Assembly (NCBI GenBank): GCA_030386875.1
Contig: CM059575.1
Span: 20,732,293 to 20,796,292 of the forward strand
Reading direction: 5' to 3'
DNA from: Morinoia aosen
Taxonomy: Eukaryota > Arthropoda > Malacostraca > Amphipoda > Talitridae
DNA: 64,000 nucleotides
Below the pieces are notes generated by a model. That model was not told the DNA's origin, searched no databases, and worked only from the letters and a program-made list of their open reading frames with translations. Shown here in pieces: positions 34,065 through 45,996 of this stretch; the stretch's first letter is position 1; every line of letters starts with the position of its first letter. A program made the position numbers and the translations under genes.

Positions 34065-34370
34065 TACGTGTGGTACCCAGCTCAGATACGTGCGGTACCC
34101 ATTTCTCTAGCTCAGATACGTGCGGTACCCGCGTCTCCAGCTCAGATACGTGCGGTACCCGTGTCTCCAGCTCAGATACGTGAGGTACCCGTGTCTCCAG
34201 CTCAGGTACGTGAGGTACCCGTGTCTCCAGCTCAGGTACGTGAGGTACCCGTGTCTCCAGCTCAGATACGTGTGGTACCCGTGTCTCCAGGTCAGATACG
34301 TGGGGTAGCCGTGTCTCCAGCTCAGATACGAGCGGTACCCGTGTCTCCAGCTCAGGTACGTGCGGTGCGA
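34065..34370. repeat. 30-bp minisatellite, about 10 copies
   Basis: Units contain CTCAGATACGTGCGGTACCC and GTGTCTCCAG. The period is 30 bp with substitutions GATACG/GGTACG and GCGG/GAGG. Diverged copies continue to about 34510 (TCAGATACGTATAATATCC, CCAGATACGCATAACAC). Confidence 0.95.
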
Positions 34371-34514
34371 GTGTCTAAAATTCAGCTATGCGCATACACG
34401 TACGTTCTATATCAGATACGTATAATATCCGTGTTTGTATGTCAGTTAAGCGTAATAAAGGAGTCAGTACCCCAGATACGCATAACACACATATCTGCAG
34501 CTCAGATTTATGAA

Positions 34515-35554
34515 GCACACTCGTCTTAGTCCGTGTTTGCTTTGCATTTCTAGCAAATCAAATCATGTTGTGGTGCACTGTCTTGTGTGATGCGATAGCA
34601 TTTCTCTTTTGCGCTCTTTTGTGTAGTCATAATTTATGTGCATCTGGGGCCGAGGTTATTTGTGCAGTCCGGGGCAGTGAATTTTGTGCTGTTCTCAGTT
34701 CGTGCAAAGAATTTCGCGACGATTAATTCGTAGCAGCGAATTTTGTTTTGGTTGACAACTGAAAAGCGTAGAGGTTGTCTTATGAGACAGCGTGTTTTGC
34801 ACTCGTTCTCGGTGTGGTGAAGTTTTTTTTTCAGGTTGTCTGGTTGTGGCCAGTGAATTTTGTGCAGGTTCTCATCTTCATTCAGTTACATCGCATTGCT
34901 GGGTTTTGCTCATTCATATGTTGAGTCTGGCAACTCAATATGTGTACCGAGATCATTTAAGGTTAGCTCAATTGCACAGTTTCATCTTGGCTCCACCGTT
35001 AGTATCGACCTGATCCCCATTGATGGCATTACGATCAATATTTTCGGAACCACCATCCGTATTTGGCATAAAAACTATTCATATTAGGTGAGGTTACCAA
35101 TGAATATAATGAGGTCACCATATTATTTCTTGAATTATAGTTGGATATTTACAACTCTATTGGCATAATGACCATTAATATAAGGCGATATTAGCGATGA
35201 AAATACTGAAGTCATTATATATAATTTTTGAATTATAGGGAAGTATTTAGTTGAATGATGCTGGCCACGATTGATGTGTTATCAGAAGTTCCTGTCAAAT
35301 TGTCCCTGAATAGAATCATTTCCCAAGTTTCAAATGTGCAGTGAATTTATGTTACTTTTGATGCATAGCTTTTAATTACGCGAAGTCATTAACAAATGTC
35401 TAGCAAAATATGAATTAAAATTATGTTAGTGACAACCGTTAATGATTGAAATTCGTTAATGGTTGAAAATAGTCCACGTGATCTACTGAATAATGTGTAT
35501 CTGCAATTATTCTCAAATTAAACTCATGAAGAATAAACAGTAGGATTTATCTCA
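34515..35554. other. Intergenic DNA with an old ~97-bp duplication
   Basis: At about 35070-35265 two degenerate copies share ATTATTTCTTGAATTATAG / ATAATTTTTGAATTATAG and GGCATAATGACC/GGCATTACGATC-like phrases. No gene was recognised. Frames of about 75 codons at 34.8-35.1 kb have no motif. Confidence 0.45.
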
Positions 35555-35750
35555 CAGGATTTTTTGAGGAACTGGAAAAAATTCGGGAGTAAAAACGCGG
35601 GTCGAACAAATGTGCTTCTCACGGAATTTTCCGGAAACTGAAAATATTCCGGGGTTAAAACGCGGGTCAAACTGCTATGATTTTATCGGAATTTTCGTGG
35701 AACTGAAACAATTCAGGGATGAGTCAAAACTCGGGTCAAACTGAAGTGAA
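35555..35750. repeat. Three degenerate ~65-bp tandem copies
   Basis: Copies share GGAATTTTCCGGAAACTG-like sequence followed by AAACGCGGGTCAAAC, with the CGGGTC phrase near 35598, 35663 and 35732. The copies differ at many positions. Confidence 0.8.
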
Positions 35751-35757
35751 GTGCTGG

Positions 35758-35791
35758 GACTGAATGCGCCAGGATCCTGGCGCATTCAGTC
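35758..35791. repeat. 34-bp perfect palindrome with no spacer
   Basis: The 17-base half GACTGAATGCGCCAGGA is followed immediately by its exact inverse complement, so the whole segment equals its own reverse complement. The centre is GGATCC. It sits just after three degenerate 65-bp copies. Perfect spacerless palindromes of this size are uncommon because they are unstable in cells and in cloning; a library or assembly artefact must be considered. Confidence 0.97.
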
Positions 35792-37343
35792 AGAGTTATT
35801 CCATCATTTCTTATGAGGGCCTAATTTCCTAAAAATTCCCGTTGTCGCAGCGGCACAGCTGGCGAAGGAAGTTCTTTTGTTCACTTGCAACGCTACGTGT
35901 TGCTTCTCTTGGAAAATAATCAAACTTGAGTTATTTCCAAGAAAATTTTATTAATGTGCTCAAGTTTCAAGTAAAATGCTGGAAATATGTCCAAACCATA
36001 ACCATCATCAACAAAACTATAATCATAATAGAGTATAATACTAAAAAAACATACTATAGTACATTGTATACTCTAACAAATAATACGGTGCAGAATGAAA
36101 CGTTTCTTCCCTCCAAAATACGTCGCCGGAGATGAGGGCAACTCTCCCTCGTATGTTGTCAGGCTCATTGTCTGAATGAGACGTAACTCAAGATCGAGAA
36201 TTTGTGTGTACCCATGAAACATAAAGTATTAATGAAAGCTACTATTAACCGTTAATGTGTTTTGTATTTATCAATTTGATATTATATGTTTGCCCTGCGT
36301 GATCCATCATTATTTGATGATGAATCAAAGGTTAAGGTGATCATAATTTGGATTGTATTACTACCGCGGAGTCTCCGTGTGTGTTGACCTCCTGATTTTT
36401 AATATTTTCTCTCACGGTGCTGTGCAACTGCGCTACGAACGAGAGTTAAATTAAAACTTACCTGCGATATTTAGAGTCTGGCATTGCCTTCTCCGAGGCC
36501 CATAGGCAGCTCGTTACACTGGAAGTGAAGAGACCGCTGGTCTGATTCAGCATCTATAGTGTTTTGACAGAGCAGCAAGCAAGCAATTCCTCTGGTGATC
36601 TAAAAAGAAAGGGAGGAAACGAGTAGGTGAGGTGGAAGTGCAAACTCTCCTAGACAATGAGCTTGCACGCCACTTCCGGCATTTAACATAAGGCCTGAAA
36701 ATTATAGAATTTACCAACATAATACGATTGCATGAGGGAGCTATCAGCAAAAAAGTCAGTTGCGAAGATTCCTGAGTTGATTTTGCTGATGGTGCAACTT
36801 TGTGATTTCCCGATTCAGCCGACCACATTTTGCACATCCGAGTAGAAATTAATACAGATAAAAGTCCAAAGTTTGAGACGGACATGAAGAACACAAGCTA
36901 CGTGATGCTGATTATACGATTTCTAAATAATTGTTCTTACGTAAGTACAAAATTTCACTTCCATGGATTTCATGCTTCAAATACCTTGATTGATCTCCGG
37001 GGACATTTGACAACTTTCCGTCGTGCCAGGTGGGACTAAATCATCTTGTCTAAACTTCCCTAATTTTTTTGTCTTTCCCTGCAATGATTGTCATTAGATG
37101 AGATGCCATTCATAAGAATGGGTTTACCATCGCTAGTACTGTTTTTCGTATTCTTTGGAACACTATTCCTTTTCACCATTTAAGAATTAATTGAAAAAAG
37201 TTTTTAGGACTACCGAAAAATATCGCCCTTTTGTAGCTTTTCAACCCTCCGCATACTTGGTAACTTGAGCACTTGATCATCAATATCCTGACATACTCTA
37301 TCATCTACCCGTTTTGTATTTAAGAATGTTCTTTCATAAATAC
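35792..37343. other. No feature recognised
   Basis: AT-rich with short frames on both strands (the longest is 115 codons, minus, 36547-36894, with no recognisable motif). No arrays or transposon ends were seen. Confidence 0.5.
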
Positions 37344-37512
37344 AAAATAGCTTTCGATCTTTTGTCGTGCATGGTCGTGTTCGCCATCCGCCATATATAT
37401 ATGTATATATATAGTTGTCGCAAATGGTAAAAAATAGCTTTCGATCTTTTGTCGTGCATGGTCGTGTTTGCCATCCGCTATATATATATATAGTTGTCGA
37501 AAATTGTAAAGT
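37344..37512. repeat. Two tandem copies of ~86 bp with an AT microsatellite
   Basis: Copies start at 37344 and 37430 with AAAATAGCTTTCGATCTTTT and include GTCGTGCATGGTCGTGTT, a TATATATA run and AGTTGTCG. They differ mainly in the length of the TA run, so the duplication is recent. Confidence 0.92.
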
Positions 37513-37773
37513 GTTCAGTATGGTTGCCGTTGATAGCAAGCGTTCACGGTGGGTGTCGTACATGGTGCAATTTTCGGTATGGTTATTTTACATGAGAGAG
37601 GCATTTGAACAGATGTAAAATTCTTTTAAAGTAGTATCTAAAAAGGATTGAATAGTGAAAGTTTCCTGGTATGATATAATGATAGATGTATAATGACAAA
37701 TCACTAAGCACCGATTATTTCATATTTCTCTGAGTGAGAAATTAATGCATGATTCATGAATTATGTATATATA

Positions 37774-38970
37774 TGGAAAGAAGTTTTCGGACGTTTTCTG
37801 AAACACGTTTTAAGTATGTGTTTTTTGTCTGTGTTGAATATACAAAAAAATGAAAAAACTAATCTATATTTGCTCTAAAGTTGATATGAGATTTTAAGGA
37901 TATTTTTACATTAAAAGCCTCGCTACAAGCACTCTAAGATATTGAAGCAAAAAGTATTATCGAAAGATAAGACAGATCGCATTATCTTGCACACCATCCA
38001 AAAAAATTACCGCAAGAAAAAGTTCAAAGAATCTAAATGTCTCATTAAGCGCTGTAGTTTACACTGTACAAAACTGAAAAACAACTGAGACCCGGGAATA
38101 TCGCTCAAGATCTGGGACACTTTTAACATTTTATATTATTTAACCAAAAAATGTCACGCAAGGTCAAAACAAATCCTTCTGTAATAAGACTTGAATTCCT
38201 AAATGAGTTTTGTGCTGATGGAGCATGCACATGCCTGTGTGAGATCAACGAGTAATGAGCTTCAGCAACAAGAACTCTAATCTTCACGCTAGACTCGAAT
38301 ACAAAAGAAACGCAATTAAAGATCGAGATTGAAACTCGCAAGAGCAAATTTTTAGCACGATGATGATTTTCTAAAACAAATTTTGTGGTATGATCAGCGC
38401 AAGTTAGAACGTCATGGTCATAATGAGGTCACTCATGATTGGAGACAAGATTTGGAAAAGCCAACACTCCTAATAGCACGATGTGATACGTGGTGGCGTG
38501 AACATACCATTATGGGGCTGCTGTGCATGTAGTGGTGCAGGACGATTCGAAATAATAGAAGAAACTATGTATGTATAAGCTAAATATCGCGCGACTTCAG
38601 AAGATAATTTGCAAAAATCGACTGAGAAACTAGACCTTGGATCTGAAAGGTTATTCCAGCAGGACAGTAATCCTTGGCATACTTTCGAAAGTCCAGAAGG
38701 CAATTTCTGGAGGAAACTTGATAGTCGGATCCAAGCAAGACAGGCGACCGAGCTCAATGAATTGGAGGTGTTTGCCAAAGAAGATCTGGCTGCTATTCCG
38801 TTCAAATTTTGCCAGGATTTAGGAAGAACTAACAGGAACCGCCACAGAGCTGAAATTTGAAACTAAAATGCTGCAACTGAATAGTAAAAAGCGTTTTCAA
38901 CTGACGAAACATTTTCTTACCACTTATTAAACTTATTTGGTATAAATTCTATATGCGTCCAAAATGTTAC
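37774..38970 (+). mobile_element. Tc1-like transposon relic, about 1.2 kb
   Basis: A decayed transposase occupies the interior. The ends are weakly paired: AAGTTTTCGGACG near 37781 and, reversed, CATTTTGGACGCAT at the right near 38953-38966. The boundaries are therefore approximate and no target duplication could be assigned. It is in the opposite orientation to the Tc1-like element at 27.0 kb and its conserved motifs differ, so it belongs to another lineage. Confidence 0.65.
37975..38860 (+). pseudogene. Tc1-like transposase relic with internal deletion
   Basis: Recognisable pieces lie in order. SSKNLNVSLSAVVYTVQN then RSRSG near 38020-38100 resembles the N-terminal helix-turn-helix region with a stop inside. 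LWYDQRKLE at 38384 onward corresponds to the usual LWSDESK with the first catalytic Asp kept. EKLDLGSERLFQQDSNPWHT near 38620-38680 corresponds to the QQDNDPKHT block with the second Asp kept. Directly after it the sequence jumps to ESPEGNFWRKL, so about 25 residues including the WPSQSPDLNP block are deleted. The tail LNELEVFAKEDLAAIP fits the C-terminal region, with a stop at 38858-38860. Several frameshifts and stops separate the pieces. Confidence 0.82.
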
Positions 38971-41307
38971 ATTTTTGCTCCTCTGGTATGTTTGTGGGTG
39001 TTATGATAATTTTATGTTTCGTGCACGTTGCTTTCACAGTTATGTATCTTTACTTAAATAATTAAAATAAAGTGATTTCTGTCCAAGCAATTGTTTCCCA
39101 TCACCTTATAAATCATTCAGTAAGAGTTAGAATTATAAGCTACGTAATTGTGTAAAAACGATGATAAGAGAACCCCTGCGTTAGCGAAAGACAAACTACC
39201 ACTGGCGGATTAGCACAACAATACCCCGTGCCTGAATTTCTTGCATTCATCATTAATTTCATTCGTGTTATTTCGTTTTTATTACTTTCTAAGACCAAGT
39301 AGACGCACATCGTTGAAAGCTGCAGCTTTGAAAACACCCTGCCTGAATTTGTAGCATTTCAGTTAAAAGCATTTAGTTAAAAGCTGCAGTCGTATTCCGG
39401 ATTTCTCGTTTTCGCGGACAGTGCAAGCACGCTGTTTCAGAATCCGTGAAAAAGATCCGACCATGCCGAGACGCAACAATAGATCCTGGTTTAGACAATA
39501 TCCTCTGAAATCGAAATACAGTGGAGATCATCTCGGCAAAATAAACGGAGCCGCTGCAGGCTCTTCAAGAATTTGATAGCGAAGATCAAGGGGCGATTTG
39601 GCTCCCAGCGATGCAATTTTCGGAGCGTCTCCTGCCGTCACAAAATTGACTAGGACAAAATGGCGATTTAATGCCCCTACTACGGCCATTTATAGGACGT
39701 TTTGCTCTCGATACCTTGCAATTTCAACCGATAATATTGGCTCGACCCTTTTTTATCAATCAAAAGGGTGTGATTACATGTTCATGGCTCTCTATATTTG
39801 TGCAGCAAACAATGCCAGCTGTGCATTCTTCCTGAAGTTTCTGTGATTTTCGTTTGGCCCTATCGTTGTTGCCATCTAAAATGGCAACAGTTCGACCACC
39901 CATAAATACTGAGATATTATCATTGATCTTCCGTGCAGGGCGCGTTTAAGACAACGCATCTGAAATTATGGTGAGATTTTCATCTGTCTGCTATTTTGTG
40001 TAAAAGCTCCTGCGTCCAGCGCGCCAGTTTGCGAAGTTCGCAACCACGATGTTATCTGGCAAGTGCTCTCGACATCCCAATATCGTGGCCTCAAATTTAT
40101 TGATACATGAAGCCTTGATGAACCTTTATCTTTACGTGTGGATGTGGAGTTAGGAGTCCACGGTCCACTGTGCCAATTTATCGAACCTTCATTTGTTTTC
40201 GCAAAAATATTTCACGCATTTTACACCTGTCGCAAGGTTTGTTCAGTTTCAAGAAAAATTGAATCCCAGTTGTTTTTGCTGGTCAGGTAACTTTTTTATT
40301 ACTTCAGAACCTAAAGAGTTGAGGCAGCTGAGATAGTTAGAAAATTTTAATAAATCCTTGGTCTAATTTCAGACGCACCTGCATCACGCGTAATGACGCT
40401 TAAGCAATTATCATGAGACCTTCAGAATGATTGAGTTAAGACTGTACCTCAAAATGTTTTAATACCTTGGCTAAACGCGCATAATTTTTTAATTTTTTTC
40501 ACCAATGATAAAGTATTCGTGAGCGTGTCGATAACGTCTTCAGCTGAAGTATTCCGTTGACGGTTGATGAAATTAAGAGGTAAAGGCCTTCATTTCACAT
40601 CTACATGCGAAATGTTGGTTGCATCCCGAACAGCATTTAGGATTTTTCAAGGCACGAGGTGTCCAAAAATATGTGTTCCTCGACTGCCCAGCCCTCATGC
40701 ATTTTGTTTTGTTGTAGGTGTTTATTGATATAGAAACGATTTTAATGAGCTCAATCTAATAGAAGATCATGAAATTTAAAAAAATCAAGTATAATAAAAG
40801 GAAACTTATTCACACTTGAAACAAATGCAAAAATACACAGTTGCAGTCAGTCAAAGGGTGAGTGCATATATTTTTCAACACCCTGTAAATATACAGTACA
40901 TCCTATTTACATCTTGCCATAATACTGTACATTATCCACCTAAGGATCGTTAAGCAATTCGCTACACAAAAGATCATTGTTACCAATGATATTTTCTGCG
41001 TTCATCTTATCATTCCGCAAGAGAACCGTGCGGTAATTCACATTGAAAATAATGGTGATCACAAATTTTGCTTTCCGACGTTTTCACTAGGACTTATCCT
41101 AAAGGCAACCGTAAAATCCTGGATTATTGCATCGTGATTTACTGCTTCTAGCCGTGCGCTTGCGTGAGTCAGATCAGGTGTACACATTTTCGTGCTCTCA
41201 GCTCGCAACTTAAAATTAGTACCATGGAATTTATATAAATGTAAGAAGTGAGCATGGATCATAGATGTGTTGAATTTTTGTTAGCAGCTGTATCTAGCGC
41301 TTTGGAA
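38971..41307. other. Intergenic DNA; no gene recognised
   Basis: No arrays, and no frames above 82 codons. Two sequences resembling CAGGGTG-type transposon ends in reverse (CACCCTG at 39335-39341 and 40879-40885, the latter followed by TA) have no partner that I could find. The rest is plain AT-rich DNA. Confidence 0.5.
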
Positions 41308-42788
41308 CTGTTTGTGAATCTCTTGTGTGTGATGCTGACAGGCAGTTTGTGAACCTGGTGTGTGGGATGCAGACAGGCAGTTTGTGAACCTGTTGTGTGT
41401 GATGTAGACAGGCAGTTTGTGAACCTGTTGTGTGGGATGCAAAGAGGCAGCTTGTGAACCTGTTGTGTGGGATGCAGACAAGCAGTTTGTGAACCTGTTG
41501 TGTGGGATGCAGACAGGCAGCTTGTGGACCTGTTTTGTGGGATGCAGACAGGCAGTTTGTGAACCTGTTGTGTGGGATGCAGACAGGCAGTTTGTGAACT
41601 TGTTGTGTGGGATGCAGACAGGCAGTTTGTGAACCTGTTGTGTGGGATGCAGACAGGCAGTTTGTGAACCTGTTGTGTGGGATGCAGACAGGCAGTTTGT
41701 GAACCTGTTGTGTGGGATGCTGACAGGCAGTTTGTGAATCTCGTGTGTGTGATGCTGACAGGCAGTTTGTGAATCTGTTGTGTGGGATGCAAAGAGGCAG
41801 TTTGTGAACCTGTTGTGTGGGATGCAGACAGGCAGTTTGTGAACTTGTTGTGTGGGATGCAGACAGGCAGTTTGTGAACCTGTTGTGTGGGATGCAGACA
41901 GGCAGTTTGTGAACCTGTTGTGTGGGATGCAGACAGGCAGTTTGTGAACCTGTTGTGTTGGATGCTGACAGGCAGTTTGTGAACCTGTTGTGTTGGATGC
42001 TGACAGGCAGTTTGTGAATCTCGTGTGTGTGATGCTGACAGGCAGTTTGTGAACCTGTTGTGTGGGATGCAAAGAGGCAGTTTGTGAACCTGTTGTGTGG
42101 GATGCAGACAGGCAGTTTGTGAATCTGTTGTGTGGGATGCAAAGAGGCAGTTTGTGAATCTCGTGTGTGTGATGCTGACAGGCAGTTTGTGAATCTGTTG
42201 TGTGGGATGCAAAGAGGCAGTTTGTGAACCTGTTGTGTGGGATGCAGACAGGCAGTTTGTGAACCTGCTGTATGGGATGCAGACAGGCAGTTTGTGAACC
42301 TGCTGTATGGGATGCAGACAGGCAGTTTGTGAACCTGTTGTGTGTGATGCAGACAAGCAGTTTGTGAACCTGTTGTGTGGGATGCAGACAGGCAGTTTGT
42401 GAATCTCTTGTGTGTGATGCAGACAAGCAGTTTGTGAACCTGGTGTGTGGGATGCAAAGAGGCAGTTTGTGAACCTGGTGTGTAGGATGCAAAGAGGCAG
42501 TTTGTGAACCTGGTGTGTGGGATGCAAAGAGGCAGTTTGTGAACCTGTTGTGTGGGATGCAGACAAGCAGTTTGTGAACCTGTTGTGTGTGATGCAGACA
42601 AGCAGTTTGTGAACCTGGTGTGTGGGATGCAAAGAGGCAGTTTGTGAACCTGGTGTGTAGGATGCAAAGAGGCAGTTTGTGAACCTGGTGTGTGGGATGC
42701 AAAGAGGCAGTTTGTGAACCTGGTGTATGGGATGCAAACAGGCAGTTTGTGAATCTCTTGTGTATGATGCAGACAGGCAGTTTGTGAG
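41308..42788. repeat. 35-bp minisatellite, about 42 copies
   Basis: Units contain GGCAGTTTGTGAACCTGTTG then TGTGGGATGCAGACA. Variants occur in blocks: GCAAAGAGG or GCAGACAGG or GCTGACAGG at the joint, CTGGTGTG or CTGTTGTG, and CTCTTGTGTGTG or CTCGTGTGTG. Because 3 times 35 is 105, all three minus frames stay open for 470-500 codons. They read repeated HTTGSQTACLHP-type strings and are not genes. Confidence 0.98.
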
Positions 42789-44390
42789 CCAGTTGTCTTC
42801 AATTTAAACCGATAGGTTATAAAACAAATTGTGTTAAGGCATACTGACTATTCGTGAATTTATTGCATCTGATGCAAGCAGGTAAGGTAGTTTTTAAGCC
42901 AGTTATATTCGATTTTTGTACAAACAGGGAGGGGGGGTACAAACCGAACTGTTCAAAACAACCGAACTGTGTGTGAACCAACTTTGCTTCACGTGAAGGA
43001 GTAGTTCATGATACAGGTGATTTCCAACCTAAAAAAACGAAGTGTAAGCCAACTATTTCTCGAGCAATGTAATTAATCTAAAGCAATGCAAATACAAGCA
43101 ATAATCGAAAGCAATGCAAATACAAGCAATAATCGAAAGCAATGCAATTAATGTTTAATGAACTTTGCTTGAACTCATTCCAGCCACATAGTTAATGTGA
43201 ATTCACGGAAAAAAGCTAGTGAAATAGATTGCAAGCGCATTTGAGCTTCCGAATGAAATATAAAAATTTGCAGACCTCGTGAGCTGGAGAGCAGAGACAG
43301 GAATGATTTTTACGGAGAGATGAACGACCCAAAGGATCGCTCCGCCATTTTCATTTGATTCCAACTCCACTTCTGGCGCGGGGAAGGTCGTAATACATTC
43401 CGATTCCTTTTCGCTAATTGAGCCTCGCAGCGATATCTAAATCCTTCCCTCATTTATTTATTCATTTATGAAATTAGGACTGAAGATCTTTTATTTTGAG
43501 TCTTCTTTTAATTCATACTTTACTCGTTTCGATTCAGCAGAACCGTACACGTTTTGGTTTGAATATCACAATGACTGTAAACCGAATCGAAAAGCCTAAA
43601 ACAAACAGGTTTTCTTTGTTATTGCAAAGATTCTTTTGATTCATTCGATTAACCAATGTCTCTCAATGAGATTTAGTGCGATAACACCCAATAGCTAAAT
43701 ATTATAGCGCTTCATACAATGAATATTATATATATACAGAATATTATCTGTACCATTCATCTCTCGTATTAGATTTTCAACAGCTGTAAGCAATGAACTT
43801 CAGTATTATATCATTATTCTCACAAACTAAATCTGCAATGACTGGAAGCCTCAAACTTTATACCACTATTCTCTCTCTCATATTAGATCTTCAAGAACTA
43901 AATGCCACGAGTTTTAACTTTAGGTCTATCTTTTCTTATATTAGAGTCCATTGATAGCGCTCCTTGTTAACGACCCCGCGGTCATTCATCAGTTCTGCTC
44001 CGCTTGTCTTATGAATGTCTCATTTTTTATTTTGATAACACGCGCTGCGGTATTAAGCTTGCACTTAAATATTTAATTCATTTTTTCAATGCCTCATATT
44101 TAGCAGACAGCCCCATCTTTTGAGCCTTCTAGCAGACGCGTATTTATTATTTTTCCTGACCCAAGATAAAGTGTACAATCGTTTTAGTTTCGTCGTTCGA
44201 GTAAATCCGACTTTTCGAAATTTCTCTTCACGCAGAAGTTATAAGCTCTACAGTTCCTGGAGCTCCAGAGCGCATCTCGTTCAGAACTCCTCTAACTTCC
44301 TTTAGACTGGTGGTCTTCTGCAGGTCTCACCTCTACGGAATTTGTACAGATAAATTAGTTTTGTATTCTGATTTCTACCAGTGCCATGTC
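42789..44390. other. Intergenic DNA with a short 30-bp repeat
   Basis: At 43079-43148 a 30-bp unit (AAGCAATGCAAATACAAGC and AATAATCG) is repeated about two and a half times. A GC-richer patch lies near 43320-43440. No gene or transposon end was recognised. Confidence 0.55.
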
Positions 44391-44728
44391 GTTCAGTGCA
44401 GCACTCACTGACTTGCCTGAACCATAATGCTCAGTGCAGCACCCACTGACTTGCCTGAACCACAATGCTCAGCGCAGCACCCACTGACTTGCCTGAACCA
44501 CAATGCTCAGCGCAGCACCCACTGACTTGCCTAGCTGAACCACAATGCTCAGCGCAGCACCCACTGACTTGCCTGAACCACAATGCTCAGCGCAGCACCC
44601 ACTGACTTGCCTGAACCACAATGCTCAGCGCAGCACCAACTGACTTGCCTGAACCACAATGCTCAGCGCAGCACCCACTGACTTGCCTGAACCATAATGC
44701 TCAGCGCAGCACCCACTGACTTACCTGA
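44391..44728. repeat. 38-bp minisatellite, about 9 copies
   Basis: Units contain GCTCAGCGCAGCACCCACTG and ACTTGCCTGAACCACAAT. The copies are nearly identical. One near 44531 has a 4-bp insertion (CCTAGCTGAACC), and edge copies carry GTTCAGTGCAGCACTC or TTACCTGAAT. Confidence 0.96.
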
Positions 44729-45996
44729 ATATAACATAGTAATTTAACTTCGTGTGTTAGCATAGCAATGAAACATCGCAATTAAACAAGGTAATTTAAC
44801 TTTGTGGTTTTACATCGAAATTTAACACGATAACAGCATCAAGGAGCCGAATTTTTTAGCACTTCACGTCGTCGTACCGTTACTGTCGTCAGCGAACGTT
44901 CCATCGGCTTAGTAAACATAAGAACTCGAAAAAAGTCATCCAAGTCTGAGAATATTTCCAGGTAAAATCCAAGTAGAACAACGAAAACTGCCCGTCCATA
45001 ACTCACTTGAAGAAAACTCAAAACTCAAATATTTTAGCCAAAAATTATCAGCTCGTATCGAAGCCAAGTCGACAGGAAAACTTTCGCGGCGCGTTACACC
45101 GCTTCAACGCCGTAAATCCTTTTCAAACGTGGTCCGCAAGAAGCCCTGCTGCACCCAAGTCTTGTGCCCTGAAGGCCGCAGCCCAACACGGGCATCGCAC
45201 GCTGGACGCGCTCCTTATTTGGTGCGCTGAAATTTCTCTGTTCATTGAGGCTGGGGAAATGTTTGCTGTGTGTGCGTGTGTGTGTGCGGGCGTGTCCTGA
45301 CCAATGCACTGCGATACCGTCGCTGCCCTCGCACAATTGTGCCCTGCTCTCTTTAGAAAAGAAAAAAAACAGTTTATTTCCAATAGAGATGGTACAAAAG
45401 TACCATCATTGGTTTTTAAAATATCTTAAAATTAATACACTTAGATGATACACACACACACGAGTAATGAAAAACTCGTGTCACTAGTCGAAAATGATTT
45501 AGCTCTGTGTTGAGGACCCGTGTGTGGATTTCAGGCGTCCGCTGTGTTTGTATTATCTCAAAAAAAAATTATCTTAAATTCGTACAAATGTTATTTGCAA
45601 ATTTAGAACCAGAGTGAGGTTCTAAGGCGTTCAATGTGTTTATAATTATCTCGAAAGGTCTTTATCCCGGATTGAAACTAAGTTATTTGAGAGCTTGGAG
45701 CTTGGATTTCGGTTATTTTAGAAGTTTGATGCTAAATACAACTATATGTATATTTTTGGACACGTCTGTATCTAATAAACATAAGGGATATTTGTTTAGG
45801 TTCTGAATATCAGTTGTTGCATCTTAAAATAGCTCATTATTTAGAATAAGGCTCATATTATCGTTCAATAATGAAGTTTATTTCATATTGTTACTTTCAA
45901 AACTGGTACTGGACTTTCTGATAGTACTGTTAAATATGATGAGCCATTGAGTCAGTTTCATTTACTCACCGTTTTGTCCCTCTAACTTGAATTATT
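44729..45996. other. No gene recognised
   Basis: A GC-richer stretch with CpG lies at about 45060-45330, followed by a short TGTGTGCGTGTGTGTG run. Overlapping frames of 80-97 codons on both strands there have no motif I recognise. The remainder is AT-rich. Confidence 0.45.

Noticed and set aside
36547-36894. 115-codon minus frame
   Set aside because: No similarity to a known family by eye, and the composition is like the surrounding non-coding DNA.
39335-40885. CACCCTG sequences at 39335 and 40879 as ends of one mariner-like element
   Set aside because: Both face the same way and the sequences next to them do not pair. No matching CAGGGTG left end was found upstream.
41259-42802. Three minus frames of 470-500 codons resembling a Cys/His-rich repeat protein
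   Set aside because: All three frames read the same 35-residue string in different phase because the DNA unit is 35 bp. No start context or flanking coding sequence.
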